A stretch of 64,000 nucleotides of DNA from Erythrobacter litoralis (GCF_001719165.1 NZ_CP017057.1:1798001-1862000), one strand, 5' to 3'. Counted from the first letter of the stretch, positions 17,440 to 26,192 are shown. A program made the numbers and translations. Notes: generated by a model not told the origin, from the sequence alone.

Positions 17440-18816
17440 ATGACAGACCCCGCCATCACCATCGATCCCGCCACCGGCGAGGAACTCGAACGCTATCCCC
17501 GCCTCGACGAAGCGCAGGCGAAGGCCGCGGTAGAGCGCTGCCACGAGGCCTTCGACCAGTGGCGGCATACCACGCTCGAACACCGCGCGGGAGTTCTGCG
17601 GGCGATCGGAAGACGCCTGCGCGAACGCAAGGACGAGCTGGCCGAACTCATGAGCCGAGAGGTCGGCAAACTGATCGGCGACAGCCGCGACGAGGTCGAA
17701 TTGTGCGCCGCGATCTGCGACTACACCGCCGAAACCGGACCGCAGGAACTTGCGAGCGAGGAGCGCGACCCCGCCAATGCCTCGCGCGGGATCATCACCT
17801 ATGCGCCGATCGGCGTCATCTACGGTATCCAACCCTGGAACTTTCCCGCCTACCAGGTCGCGCGTTACGCCATCGCGAACCTGATGACGGGCAATGGCGT
17901 GCTGCTGAAACATGCCGAAAACTGCACGGGGTCGGGGCTCAAGCTGAAGGAAATCTTCGAGGAAGCGGGCCTGCCGAACGATCTTTTCACCGTGCTCGTC
18001 ATCGACCACGACGTGTCGGACGCGATCATCGCGCACGACAAGGTGCGCGGCGTGACGCTGACCGGGAGCGACAAGGCCGGCAGCATCATTGCCGAACAGG
18101 CGGGCAAGCTGAACAAGAAGACAGTCCTAGAGCTTGGATCGAACGATGCCTATCTCGTGCTCGAGGATGCGGACGTCGACCTTGCTGCGAAGACCTGCGC
18201 GAGCGGTCGGCTCTATAACAACGGCGAGACCTGCATCAACGCCAAGCGCTTCATCGTGACGGATGCGGTGCACGAGGAATTCATGGAGAAATTCGTCGCG
18301 GCAATGGAGCAGGCGACGCCCGGCGATCCGTTCGACGAGGACACCGGCATCGGTCCCATGGCGCGCGAGGACCTGCGCGAAAAGCTTCACGGACAGGTCG
18401 AGGAAAGCATCGAGAAAGGCGCGCGGGTCGTGACGGGATGCGAAATCCCGGACGGCAAGGGCTGGTATTATCCGCCCAGCATCCTTGCCGATGTGGAACC
18501 CGGCCAGCCCGCCTATGACGATGAATTGTTCGGCCCCGTCGCCTCGGTCATCCGCGCAAAGGACGACGAGGACGCGATGAGGCTCGCCAATGACAGCCGC
18601 TATGGCCTTGGCGGAGGGATTTTCTCGAAGGACGAGGAACGGGCGATCAAGCTTGCCGAGCAGCATTTCGACACTGGCATGGTGTTCGTGAACACCTTCG
18701 GCGTGGCAGATCCCTCCATGCCCTTTGGCGGGGTCAAATCTTCCGGTTACGGCCGCGAACACGGCGGCTTCGGCGTCAAGGAATTCGCCAACCCCAAGTC
18801 GATCTTCGTGGGCTGA
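17440..18816 (+). CDS. NAD(P)-dependent succinate-semialdehyde dehydrogenase-type aldehyde dehydrogenase
   Basis: 458 residues of the aldehyde dehydrogenase superfamily. Catalytic Glu lies at about 231 (VLELGSNDAY) and the nucleophile Cys at about 265 (NNGETCINAKRF); PWNFP and the cofactor-loop sequence LTGSDKAGS are also present. Length and sequence fit the short SSADH group (Sad/GabD-like), which oxidises succinate semialdehyde to succinate. Other short aldehydes cannot be excluded. No GABA aminotransferase gene is nearby. It begins behind a CGGAG ribosome-binding site and is divergent from the SLC13 permease, so a joint role in dicarboxylate metabolism is possible but unproven. Confidence 0.87.
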   Translation: MTDPAITIDPATGEELERYPRLDEAQAKAAVERCHEAFDQWRHTTLEHRAGVLRAIGRRLRERKDELAELMSREVGKLIGDSRDEVELCAAICDYTAETGPQELASEERDPANASRGIITYAPIGVIYGIQPWNFPAYQVARYAIANLMTGNGVLLKHAENCTGSGLKLKEIFEEAGLPNDLFTVLVIDHDVSDAIIAHDKVRGVTLTGSDKAGSIIAEQAGKLNKKTVLELGSNDAYLVLEDADVDLAAKTCASGRLYNNGETCINAKRFIVTDAVHEEFMEKFVAAMEQATPGDPFDEDTGIGPMAREDLREKLHGQVEESIEKGARVVTGCEIPDGKGWYYPPSILADVEPGQPAYDDELFGPVASVIRAKDDEDAMRLANDSRYGLGGGIFSKDEERAIKLAEQHFDTGMVFVNTFGVADPSMPFGGVKSSGYGREHGGFGVKEFANPKSIFVG

Positions 18817-18937
18817 GGGAAGAAGTCGAGGAAAAAGGACTGGACCGGGGCGAAGCTCCGCATGCCCGACCGGGCGCCCGCAGCGATGCGACCGTCAGGT
18901 CGCGTGAGCGAGGAAACCGCAGCCCGGATGGGCTGCG

Positions 18938-18971
18938 AAAAACAAAAAACCAGAACCCCCATCCGGGGGTT
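18938..18971 (-). terminator. Terminator of tRNA-Leu
   Basis: On the minus strand the tRNA 3' end runs straight into the hairpin AACCCCC-GGAT-GGGGGTT, followed by CTGG and the T-tract TTTTTTGTTTTT. Confidence 0.8.
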
Positions 18972-18972
18972 T

Positions 18973-19056
18973 TGGTGCCCCTGGCCCGACTCGAACGGGC
19001 ACTTCCGAAGAAAAGCGATTTTGAGTCGCTCGCGTCTACCATTCCGCCACAGGGGC
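18973..19056 (-). tRNA. tRNA-Leu (anticodon CAA)
   Basis: The acceptor GCCCCTG pairs with CAGGGGC; anticodon stem AGCGA/TCGCT encloses loop CTCAAAA with anticodon CAA. A long variable arm, a GTTCGAGTC T-loop and an encoded CCA are present. The length of 84 nt and the variable arm fit a class II tRNA reading UUG. Confidence 0.95.
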
Positions 19057-19113
19057 CTGCCATCGCCTGAACAAGGCGCGGACAAGGCGCAGGCTGTTAC
19101 CGCCTAGGCGCCC

Positions 19114-19932
19114 TTACTTCAAGGAATTCGCCAGCAGCTTGTGCAGCTTTGAATGAAGGCTGTCATTCGCGGCGAGCACCTGGCTGGAATGGATCGGAGC
19201 CGAACGCCCGCGATAATCGGTAACGAAGCCCCCGGCCTCGCGCACCAGCAGGCACCCGGCGGCCGTGTCCCAGTCCTGAAGGTCGCTTTCCCAGAACCCG
19301 TCGAAGCGCCCCTGGGCGACATAGGCCATGTCGAGCGAGGCCACGCCGAAGCGGCGGATCCCCGCCACTTCCGGACCGATCGCGCCGAAAATGCGGCTCC
19401 ATTCGGAAAAGTTGCCGTGCCCCTGGAAAGGAATGCCGGTCGCAATCAGCGCATCCGACAGGCGCGAACGCGCCGAGACGCGTAGCCGTCCGTCATGGAG
19501 CCACGCGCCGCGGCTCTTTTCGGCCCAGTAGGTCGCATCCTCGACCGGGTGATAGACGAGCGCGGCGGTGACATCGCCCCAGCCCTTCCCGTCGAGCCGC
19601 GGCTCCTGCACAGCAATCGAGATCGCGAAGTGCGGGATTCCGTGGAGGAAATTGCTGGTCCCGTCGAGCGGGTCGACGATCCAGCGCGGCTTGCCTTCAT
19701 CGCCTTCGATGGTTCCCGCTTCCTCCATGACGAAGCCCCAGCCCGGACGCGCCTGGCTGAGTTCGTCATAGAGCGTGCGCTCGGAGCGCATGTCGGCCTT
19801 GGAGACGAAATCGGCCGGCCCCTTGCGGCTGACCTGGAGGTGCTCGACCTCGCCGAAATCGCGGCGCAATCGCCCGCCCGCCTTGCGCGCGGCGCGTTCC
19901 ATCACGCGAATGAGGCCTGAAAATGTCGCCAT
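19114..19932 (-). CDS. suhB: Inositol monophosphatase family protein (SuhB-like)
   Basis: 272 residues with the Mg2+/Li+-dependent phosphatase signature: EE near 70-71, VDPLDGTSNFLHG at about 86-98, and a C-terminal WDTAAGCLLVREAGG motif with the third metal Asp. The family dephosphorylates inositol phosphates or related sugar phosphates; SuhB can also act in rRNA transcription complexes. It is third in a minus-strand group efp - small exported protein - IMPase. Efp next to suhB is a familiar arrangement in this group of bacteria. A second paralogue lies at 45740-46546, closer to the histidinol-phosphatase branch, which supports SuhB for this one. Confidence 0.85.
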   Translation of the reverse strand: MATFSGLIRVMERAARKAGGRLRRDFGEVEHLQVSRKGPADFVSKADMRSERTLYDELSQARPGWGFVMEEAGTIEGDEGKPRWIVDPLDGTSNFLHGIPHFAISIAVQEPRLDGKGWGDVTAALVYHPVEDATYWAEKSRGAWLHDGRLRVSARSRLSDALIATGIPFQGHGNFSEWSRIFGAIGPEVAGIRRFGVASLDMAYVAQGRFDGFWESDLQDWDTAAGCLLVREAGGFVTDYRGRSAPIHSSQVLAANDSLHSKLHKLLANSLK

Positions 19933-19966
19933 GTTCTCTTCCGTAAGGGGCCGGGAGGCCGAAGCC

Positions 19967-20347
19967 TCAGCGCGGCTGGGCGGGCTGTTCGCCCGGGGCG
20001 CCCTGAGGCTGCGCCTGGAGACCGCAGACGCCCGCCATCACGCCAAGCATCACGCCGTTGTCTGCGCGGTCGAAGCGCGCCGGGTCGGCGGCGATCGCCT
20101 TGTCCATCGCGACCGTAATCTGGCGCATGGAATTGTTGTAGATGCAGCCCATCAGCACGTTCTTGACCTGCTCGTCGACCTGCTCGGAACTCAGCGCGGA
20201 GATCAGCAGGCTCATGTTCTGGACCGCATGCTGGCGGGTCTGCTCGGTATCGGCGGGCGCGGCGGCGTCCTGTGCGAACGCCGGGGCACCGGCGCAGGCA
20301 GCGATCGCGAGCAGCGGGGCGAATTTCTTGGTAAGTCTTTGTTTCAA
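19967..20347 (-). CDS. Small exported hypothetical protein between efp and suhB
   Basis: About 126 residues if it starts at TTG 20347. That gives a clean signal peptide (KQRLTKKFAPLLAIAACAGAPAFA), a GGAAAGG ribosome-binding site and no overlap with efp. ATG 20371 and ATG 20389 are in-frame alternatives, but both would begin inside efp. The mature part is polar, with a helical stretch (NMSLLISALSSEQVDEQVKNVL) and two later cysteines (LMGCIYNN and AGVCGLQ) that could pair in the periplasm. The tail is Pro/Gln-rich. I do not recognise the family. Confidence 0.7.
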   Translation of the reverse strand: MKQRLTKKFAPLLAIAACAGAPAFAQDAAAPADTEQTRQHAVQNMSLLISALSSEQVDEQVKNVLMGCIYNNSMRQITVAMDKAIAADPARFDRADNGVMLGVMAGVCGLQAQPQGAPGEQPAQPR

Positions 20348-20351
20348 AGGA

Positions 20352-20915
20352 TTAACTGGCCTTTCCAACATAGCTCTGTTCGTAGACATCGACCACGATC
20401 CGCGTGCCCGCCTCGATATGCGGGGGGACCATGATCCTGACGCCGTTGTCGAGCACGGCGGGCTTGTAGCTCGAAGAGGCGGTCTGCCCCTTCACCACCG
20501 CGTCGGCTTCGACGATCTCGGCTTCGATCTGGCTCGGCAATTCGACGCTGATGGGCTTTTCCTCCCACAGCTCGAGGCTCACCTGCATCCCGTCCTGCAG
20601 GAACGGGCGAGCATCGCCGAGCAGGTCCGAAGGTAGCGAAATCTGTTCGTAGGTTCCCTGGTCCATGAAAACCAGCATGTCACCGTCTTCGTAGAGGAAC
20701 TGGTATTCACGCGTGTCGAGCCGAACCCGTTCCACCGTATCGGCGCTGCGGAAGCGGACATTCGTCTTGCGCCCGTCCTGCAGATTCTTCATCTCGACCT
20801 GCATGTACGCCCCGCCTTTGCCCGGCTGGGTGTGCTGGATCTTGGCGACCTTCCAGATGCCGCCTTCATATTCGAGGATATTGCCGGGGCGAATATCGAC
20901 GCCGCTGATCTTCAT
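20352..20915 (-). CDS. efp: Elongation factor P
   Basis: 187 residues, the usual EF-P length, with an N-terminal KOW-like domain and two OB domains. EF-P binds the ribosome between P and E sites and relieves stalling at polyproline stretches. The tip loop is [10 protein letters not shown] with Lys33 at the modified position, so this is the lysine type rather than the rhamnosylated arginine type. The C-terminal end [18 protein letters not shown] is typical. It is the first gene of a minus-strand group with the small exported protein and suhB. No epmA/epmB gene is nearby. Confidence 0.97.
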   Translation of the reverse strand: MKISGVDIRPGNILEYEGGIWKVAKIQHTQPGKGGAYMQVEMKNLQDGRKTNVRFRSADTVERVRLDTREYQFLYEDGDMLVFMDQGTYEQISLPSDLLGDARPFLQDGMQVSLELWEEKPISVELPSQIEAEIVEADAVVKGQTASSSYKPAVLDNGVRIMVPPHIEAGTRIVVDVYEQSYVGKAS

Positions 20916-21175
20916 GGGGGCTGCTTGCCTTACTCAAGGGGTGGATGAAACGACAGGATACGAAAGGGCGTGCGCGAGAAGCCGTAGGGGCCCCGATCGC
21001 CGCGCTCGGCCCGGGCATTGCGCGAGCGCCAATAGCCGAGCCCGCCCGCCGGGGCAAGCGCAGCGCAGGTTGCGCGTCCCGCCACGCCCCCTCATGCAGC
21101 GCGCATTCATGGTTAACCGCGTAGCAACCACCCATCACCGGTGCTAATCGCCCTGTCGCACCACGGAAAACAATC

Positions 21176-21586
21176 ATGCGAACCCGCACCATCCTTCTCC
21201 TGACCATGCTCGCTGCCGCCATAGCCGCCGCGAGCCCCATGTCGGCGCGTCAACAACAGGGTGCCGGGCCGGATGCGCACCCCGATACCGGCGGCATGCT
21301 GCGCACCCTCGAACACGGCGATTGGAGCTGCGCCCTGCCCGGCGATGCCGCGGGTGCGGCATGGCAGCCGGTCCCGGAGGCCGATTTCACCATCGGGCCG
21401 TCTTCCAGCTATGAAAGCGAGGCGGGACGCGGGACCTATATCCTGCGCGGGCGCATCCTCACCTTCACGCGCGGTCCTAAGAAGGGCGAGCGCTACGAAC
21501 AGGTCGGGCGCAACACGGTGCAGGTGCTCGAGGCGGACGGGACCACCGGGCGGCTAACCTGCACCCGCATCGGCGCACCGGGCTAG
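21176..21586 (+). CDS. Small exported hypothetical protein
   Basis: 136 residues with an N-terminal signal peptide (MRTRTILLLTMLAAAIAAASPMSA). The mature part has two cysteines, in DWSCALPG and RLTCTRIG, that may form a disulfide, and a beta-rich middle (RGTYILRGRILTFTRGPKKG). It lies in its own plus-strand position, 3 bp before the 3' end of the convergent M23 peptidase gene. I do not recognise the family. The 260 bp before it (20916-21175) show nothing I can name. Confidence 0.75.
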   Translation: MRTRTILLLTMLAAAIAAASPMSARQQQGAGPDAHPDTGGMLRTLEHGDWSCALPGDAAGAAWQPVPEADFTIGPSSSYESEAGRGTYILRGRILTFTRGPKKGERYEQVGRNTVQVLEADGTTGRLTCTRIGAPG

Positions 21587-21589
21587 GGC

Positions 21590-22333
21590 TTACTCCTCCC
21601 GGCCGGCAATCAGCAGCGGGTAGGGATTGATCGCATTGGCCGGCTCCCACCAAGCGGCATCGGCGGTGGTCTCGAGAATTGCGAAATGGAGATGCGGCGC
21701 CTCAGGCGAGGCGTTCCCGCTCGATCCCACCGTGCCGAGCCGCTGGCCCGCGCGAATGCGCTGACCCTCGCGCAGACCGTCGGCGTAATCGGCGAGATGG
21801 GCGTAGTAGTAGATCCTCTCCAGGTCGGTCGATCGCACATAGATCGCATTGCCGCCCGCTTTCGAACGATGCAGCTTCGCGACCGTGCCCGGTGCGGCGG
21901 CGAGAACGCTGGTGCCTTCGGGCGCCATGATGTCGATCGCCTCGTGGAGGCGCACATCCGCCTCGCCGCGCCGGTCGGAAAAGGTGTCGGTGAGCTCGCT
22001 CGCGGCGACATTCATCACCGGGATGCGCAGCGTGGCGGGGCCGGGCTCATTATCCGGCGTCGCACTCGCGGGTGGAGGCGTATCGGCGCGCGGGACCATG
22101 GTGGTCTCGGCAGGATCGCCTGCGCTTTGCGCCGCTGGGGCGAGATCGCCTCCGGCTCCCGTTTCCTCGTTCGTCGGGCTGGGCGCAGCCTCGGCCGGGC
22201 GTACCGATTGCGCGCCCTGCCGGCTCTCAGCGAGTTCGATCAGGGTACCGCCAAAAACGATCCAGACGACCGAAGTCAGAGTGGCGGTGACGAGAATGGT
22301 GGTGAGGCGGTCGAGCAGGTTCATCACGGGCAT
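21590..22333 (-). CDS. M23 family metallopeptidase (LytM-type), membrane anchored
   Basis: 247 residues. A membrane anchor (about residues 10-32) and a Pro/Ala/Glu-rich linker come first, then a LytM-type zinc peptidase domain at about 115-240. Its metal ligands are visible in LHEAIDI and in HLHF. The family cuts peptide bonds in peptidoglycan or acts as a divisome regulator when ligands are missing; here the ligands seem intact. ATG 22333 and ATG 22324 are both possible. The protein should sit in the periplasm, attached to the inner membrane. Confidence 0.85.
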   Translation of the reverse strand: MPVMNLLDRLTTILVTATLTSVVWIVFGGTLIELAESRQGAQSVRPAEAAPSPTNEETGAGGDLAPAAQSAGDPAETTMVPRADTPPPASATPDNEPGPATLRIPVMNVAASELTDTFSDRRGEADVRLHEAIDIMAPEGTSVLAAAPGTVAKLHRSKAGGNAIYVRSTDLERIYYYAHLADYADGLREGQRIRAGQRLGTVGSSGNASPEAPHLHFAILETTADAAWWEPANAINPYPLLIAGREE

Positions 22334-22565
22334 AGCCTAGCGCGAAGCGCTCGGCTCGTCACGGCCGGCGTGCCTTGTCGCCTGATCGCGCCGCAAGGAT
22401 CAGCCCGTTCGGTAGGGAGCCGGAATCCTCCGCCCCGAACGCTGAGCGCCTCTGCGGACGTCCCTGTCGACCTTGCGGCAAGGCCCGGCCCGGACAGTCT
22501 CGGAACAAGCCTCCGCAGGGCTTTGTTGACCTATGTAAATAACCGGAGAAACAGGAGAATTTCTC

Positions 22566-22811
22566 ATTCTTGCACGAAACCTGATCGCTGCCTCGCTTGC
22601 CCTTCCGCTGATCGCGGGCTGCACCACGGCGAACCCGCGCGTCCTTTCCGCCGACGATTACAGCATTGCTCTGAGAGTGAAGGAGGACAACCAGAGCGCT
22701 GCTCGCAAGGAAGCGCGCAGCTATTGCGGCGACCGCAACCGCGACGCACGCCTGCGCAGCGTGACGCCGACCGGGGAAAACCGCACGGTCCTCACTTTCG
22801 GCTGCGTCTGA
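22566..22811 (+). CDS. Small predicted lipoprotein with an apparent ATT start codon
   Basis: An open frame of 81 codons encoding LARNLIAASLALPLIAGC at its N-terminus, a complete lipoprotein signal peptide ending in lipobox LIAGC. A polar mature part with two more cysteines (RSYCGDRN and TFGCV) follows. The frame is closed by a stop at 22536-22538, and no ATG, GTG or TTG lies between that stop and the signal sequence. The only start that keeps the signal peptide is ATT 22566, placed 8 nt after AGGAG (22553-22557). It is either a rare ATT start or an ATG lost by mutation or sequencing error. mntP starts 48 bp downstream. The 233 bp before it hold nothing else I can name. Confidence 0.65.
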   Translation: MLARNLIAASLALPLIAGCTTANPRVLSADDYSIALRVKEDNQSAARKEARSYCGDRNRDARLRSVTPTGENRTVLTFGCV

Positions 22812-22859
22812 AGCAGATCAGCCCTCCCCTGACGCTGCATGAGAGGATAGGAGCGGCGC

Positions 22860-23414
22860 ATGTTTGCCGTCATCATCCTCGCTCTCGGGCTCGCCATGGA
22901 TGCTGTCGCCGTCGCCCTCGTGCGCGGCGCGGCGGGTGAGCACCGGATTACGCGCGCACTGGAGGTCGGCGCGGCCTTCGGCATCGCGCAGGGAATCCTG
23001 CCGATCGCCGGATGGGCGCTTGGCCTCGCCTTTGCCGACTGGATCGCGCCGTTCGACCACTGGATTGCCTTCGCACTGCTCGGCTTTCTGGGCCTGCGCA
23101 TGATTCGCGAGGCGTTCTCCCAGGACGGGCCCGAAGCGCTGCCGCGCGCCCGCTCGCATTATGCAGGGCTGGCACTGGCTGCCCTCGCCACCAGCCTCGA
23201 TGCAGGCGCGGCGGGGCTTACCCTGCCGCTGTTCGGCCCGCCGGTCTTCGTTTCATGTCTAGTGATCGCCGGAGTGACGGCGGCGCTGTGCATTCCTGCC
23301 TACTGGCTCGGCACGAAGCTGTCCGCGCGCTTTGGCAAGGCTGCGGAAATCGCAGGAGGCTGCGCGCTGATCGGGATTGGCGCGCACATACTGATCGATC
23401 ACCTCTCCGCCTAG
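22860..23414 (+). CDS. mntP: Manganese efflux pump MntP
   Basis: 184 residues with six hydrophobic segments in two related halves. Each half has a buried Asp motif: ALGLAMDAVAVALVRG near the N-terminus and ALATSLDAGAAGLTLP in the second half. MntP exports excess Mn2+ across the inner membrane. I see no yybP-ykoY-like leader before it, only about 48 bp after the small lipoprotein gene. Its 3' end overlaps the convergent thiE by 4 bp. Confidence 0.9.
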   Translation: MFAVIILALGLAMDAVAVALVRGAAGEHRITRALEVGAAFGIAQGILPIAGWALGLAFADWIAPFDHWIAFALLGFLGLRMIREAFSQDGPEALPRARSHYAGLALAALATSLDAGAAGLTLPLFGPPVFVSCLVIAGVTAALCIPAYWLGTKLSARFGKAAEIAGGCALIGIGAHILIDHLSA

Positions 23415-24061
23415 GAGCTTCGCAGCCCGAGCGCCTCGCGGAAGGCCTTGATCGCCTTCACCTCGTCCCCGGACCAGACCGCGCCCGAAACGGCGAGAAA
23501 ATCCGCCCCCGCTTGGGCGAGAGGCCGGCAATTCGCGGGGGTAATGCCGCCGATCGCGACGCAGGGGATTTCGAACAGGCGCGACCACCATTCCAGCAGT
23601 TCGGGCTCGGGCCGTTCGGCATCGGGCCCTTTGTCCTTGGTCGTGGAGGGATGGAATGCCCCGAAGGCGACGTAATCCGCCCCCGCCTCACCCGCTTCCA
23701 TCGCGAAATGCCGGGAGGCATGGCAGGTCACCCCGATCTGCGCTTCGCGCCCCAGCTCATCGCGTGCCTCCTTGGGCGAACCGTCTTCCTGCCCAAGATG
23801 CACGCCGTCCGCCTTGAGCCGTTTGGCAAGCGCGATGCTGTCATTGACGATGAAGGCGACCTCGCGCGCGGCGCATATCTCCTGCAGGGGCACGGCGAGC
23901 CGGGCGGCCTCGTGCTGGTCGATCCCCTTCACCCGGAACTGGAAAGCGGCCACCAGCCCCTGCCCCGCGTCAAGCGCGCGTTCGAGCCGCTGCGGAAATG
24001 CGCCGCCGACTTCGAGCGGGGAGATGAGGTAAAGCTGGGTTTCGGGCACGATTTCGCTCAT
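23411..24061 (-). CDS. thiE: Thiamine phosphate synthase
   Basis: 216 residues from ATG 24061; an in-frame ATG at 24073 would add four residues. It is a TIM-barrel enzyme that joins HMP diphosphate and thiazole phosphate to give thiamine phosphate. Visible family elements are QFRVKG, FIVNDSIALAKRLKADGVHLGQED, GVTCHAS, VAFGAFHPSTTKDKG, AIGGI and AVSGAVW. It is the last gene of the long minus-strand run starting with tkt, 52 bp after fba. Transketolase, the first gene of this run, needs thiamine diphosphate, which makes the linkage sensible. No TPP riboswitch is evident. Confidence 0.9.
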   Translation of the reverse strand: MSEIVPETQLYLISPLEVGGAFPQRLERALDAGQGLVAAFQFRVKGIDQHEAARLAVPLQEICAAREVAFIVNDSIALAKRLKADGVHLGQEDGSPKEARDELGREAQIGVTCHASRHFAMEAGEAGADYVAFGAFHPSTTKDKGPDAERPEPELLEWWSRLFEIPCVAIGGITPANCRPLAQAGADFLAVSGAVWSGDEVKAIKAFREALGLRSS

Positions 24062-24113
24062 GGCCCGTCTCATAACGCCGCGTGCCCGGAACGCCAGAGT
24101 GCGCGGCCGCCGG

Positions 24114-24998
24114 CTAGGCGCTCGCCGCGGCGATCTTTTCGATCGCGTCCGAAAGCGCCTTGTTGAAATCGGCGTCCGACTGGTCCTTGCGCAGGTCCTG
24201 CAGCAGGCCGCGGCTGAAGCTGGCGATCATGCCGGGATTCTTCGCCAGGTGCTCGCACGCCTCGTCGGTCGAATAGCCACCCGACAGCGCGACCACGCGC
24301 AGCACCTTGGGATGGTCGATCAAGGCCGAGTAAAGCCCGGCTTTCGCAGGGATCGAGAGCTTGAGCATGACCTGCCTGCCTTCTGGCAGCGCATCCAGCT
24401 GCTTGGTGATGTCGGCCAGAAGGATGTCCTCGCCCGCCTCGCGGTCGGCGGCGTGGATGTCGTATTCAGGTTCGATGATCGGCATCAGCCCGGCATCGAG
24501 GATCTGCCCTGCGACTTCGAATTGCTGCGCGACCACGGCGGCGATGCCGGTCGGGCTTGCCGATTTGATGACCGAGCGCATCTTGGTTCCGAACATGCCC
24601 TTGGCGACTGACTTTTCCAGCAGGCCGGGGAGCTTGTCGAGCGGCTTCATCAGCTGGACCCCGTCCGCCTCGTCGGCGAGGCCCTGATCGACCTTGATGA
24701 ACGGGACGATCCCGCGCGCCTTGAGCGCATCGCCGGTCGGCTTGCCCTCGACTTCTCCATCCATCGTCTTTTCGAACAGGATCGCGCCCAGCACCTTGCC
24801 CTCGCCGAAGCAGGGGGCGGTGATGACGCGCGCGCGCATCGCGTGGATCGCGGCGAACATCTCGTCCTCGCCCGACCATTCGCTGTCCTCGACTCCATAG
24901 CCGCGCAGTGCCTTGGGCGTGGAGCCGCCCGATTGGTCGAGCGCTGCGATGAAGCCTTCGCCATTGGCGATACGGGCGGTCATTTCCTCGGTGTTCAT
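24114..24998 (-). CDS. Fructose-bisphosphate aldolase, class I
   Basis: 294 residues of the Schiff-base aldolase type found in many bacteria: ARIANGEGFIAALDQSGGST, then LFEKTMDG, and the C-terminal barrel part VMLKLSIPAKAGLY with its active-site lysines followed by VALSGGYS. It splits or forms fructose 1,6-bisphosphate in glycolysis and gluconeogenesis. It follows tkt, gap and pgk on the same strand, separated from them by three small genes, and lies 87 bp after the thioesterase gene. No class II aldolase is in the window. Confidence 0.93.
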   Translation of the reverse strand: MNTEEMTARIANGEGFIAALDQSGGSTPKALRGYGVEDSEWSGEDEMFAAIHAMRARVITAPCFGEGKVLGAILFEKTMDGEVEGKPTGDALKARGIVPFIKVDQGLADEADGVQLMKPLDKLPGLLEKSVAKGMFGTKMRSVIKSASPTGIAAVVAQQFEVAGQILDAGLMPIIEPEYDIHAADREAGEDILLADITKQLDALPEGRQVMLKLSIPAKAGLYSALIDHPKVLRVVALSGGYSTDEACEHLAKNPGMIASFSRGLLQDLRKDQSDADFNKALSDAIEKIAAASA

Positions 24999-25085
24999 GA
25001 TGTGATCGAAAGCCCCTCTTTGGCCGTCTCTTAATCGAATGTCGTGCCTTAGCCAGCGCCCCGCAATGCTGCAATGCCGCGCATA

Positions 25086-25538
25086 TCAGCGCGCGGCGAG
25101 GCGCCGGATGATTCCGGTGAAGGAAAGGGCCGGCTTGCCGTTTCCGGTGACGAGGCCGCGTACGAAAATCGTCTTGCCGCCACCGCGTGTCACCTCGCCG
25201 CGCGCCTCGACCAGCGCGCCCGGCGGTACCGCCCCGAGAAAATCGCCCGACAGGTTCATCGTCACCGCATTGTCCTCGCCCAACTCGTCCGAGGCTATCG
25301 CGAAGAGCGCGAAATCGGCGAAAGTCAGAAGGCACCCGCCATGCATGAAGCCAGCCCCGTTCATGTGGCGCGGCTCTGCCCGGAAGGCGCAGACCTGCTC
25401 GCCGTTCTTCTCGCGCTTGCGGTAGAACGGGCCGGAACGCCGTTCGTAAGGATCGCCCGGCCAGTAGGCCCAGCCCGCGAACTCGCCTTCGGTCTCGATC
25501 TCGCTGTGCGCGTAACCGTCGCTCGATATGTCGTTCAT
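25086..25538 (-). CDS. PaaI-type hotdog thioesterase
   Basis: 150 residues with a single hotdog fold. The helix-strand core HMNGAGFMHGGCLLTFADFALFA holds the active-site region usual for the PaaI group. AVTMNLSGDFLGAVPPGALVEARGEV and a final GKPALSFTGIIRRL follow. Such enzymes hydrolyse acyl-CoA thioesters, often aromatic or short chain; the substrate is unknown. Its start overlaps the stop of the upstream oxygenase gene by 4 bp, so the two are translationally coupled. Why it sits within a glycolytic operon is not clear. Confidence 0.87.
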   Translation of the reverse strand: MNDISSDGYAHSEIETEGEFAGWAYWPGDPYERRSGPFYRKREKNGEQVCAFRAEPRHMNGAGFMHGGCLLTFADFALFAIASDELGEDNAVTMNLSGDFLGAVPPGALVEARGEVTRGGGKTIFVRGLVTGNGKPALSFTGIIRRLAAR

Positions 25539-26188
25539 CGCTTCGCTGCCGTTGGGGGTTTCAGGGCGGGCACGAGGTTTATCGCGACCGAGATGCGGGT
25601 TCCGGGTCCGTAAAAGCCGCGCACGGAATGCTGCAGCCAGCTCGGGAACATCACGATCAGGCCGGTCTGGGGGCGGATCATCGGCTCGTTGTTCTGCACG
25701 CGCCCGTCAGTGTCCTTGAACCTCAGGTCGAGCGATCCCATCCGCACCATGGGCATGCGCGGGTCGAGCAGCTGCAATTCCCCACCGAGCGCGGGATCGT
25801 CCGAACCATCATAGCCATCATCGATATAGGCGACCGCCAACCACAGGCTCCCCGGGTGGGTGTGATACTGGTTGGCATGCCGCTTTTCCGAGACATTGGC
25901 CCACATTTCCGGGACCCAGCCATAATCGCGACCCTGATCGCGGGCGATGTTGACCGCGCCTTCCTCGGCCATGGTGAAGGCCTTGAACGCGAGCGCGCGC
26001 GCCGCTTCACCGCCCCACTCGATCATGCGCGTGTCGGAATGCCATCCGCCGATATTGGAGATCTGCACGCCGTCTGGATCGTGCGCCCTGCGAGCGATGA
26101 TCGATTCGCGCAGGGCGGCAATGCCTTCCGGGCTCTGCAGGCGATCGATAAGGAAGGGGGTAGCGAAGAGGAACCGGGTCTGGGCCAC
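25535..26188 (-). CDS. Putative 2OG-Fe(II) oxygenase family protein
   Basis: 217 residues from GTG 26188, 4 bp after the stop of the upstream gene. A longer frame up to 26452 exists but only runs antisense-like through that gene. The jelly-roll core shows YHTHPGSLWLAVAYIDDGYD, ELQLLDPR and FPSWLQHSVRGFYGPGTRISVAINL. This pattern fits a little-studied 2-oxoglutarate/Fe(II) oxygenase family in which an N-terminal His pair and the later His and Arg would bind iron and 2-oxoglutarate. The substrate is unknown. It is tightly coupled to the NTF2-like and PaaI-type genes. Confidence 0.8.
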   Translation of the reverse strand: MAQTRFLFATPFLIDRLQSPEGIAALRESIIARRAHDPDGVQISNIGGWHSDTRMIEWGGEAARALAFKAFTMAEEGAVNIARDQGRDYGWVPEMWANVSEKRHANQYHTHPGSLWLAVAYIDDGYDGSDDPALGGELQLLDPRMPMVRMGSLDLRFKDTDGRVQNNEPMIRPQTGLIVMFPSWLQHSVRGFYGPGTRISVAINLVPALKPPTAAKR

Positions 26189-26192
26189 GGGA

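Noticed and set aside
22812..22859. yybP-ykoY (Mn2+) riboswitch before mntP
   Set aside because: Only 48 bp separate mntP from the preceding gene, with no sign of the two conserved riboswitch loops.
24062..24113. TPP riboswitch before thiE
   Set aside because: The gap to fba is 52 bp and lacks the conserved CUGAGA-type elements.
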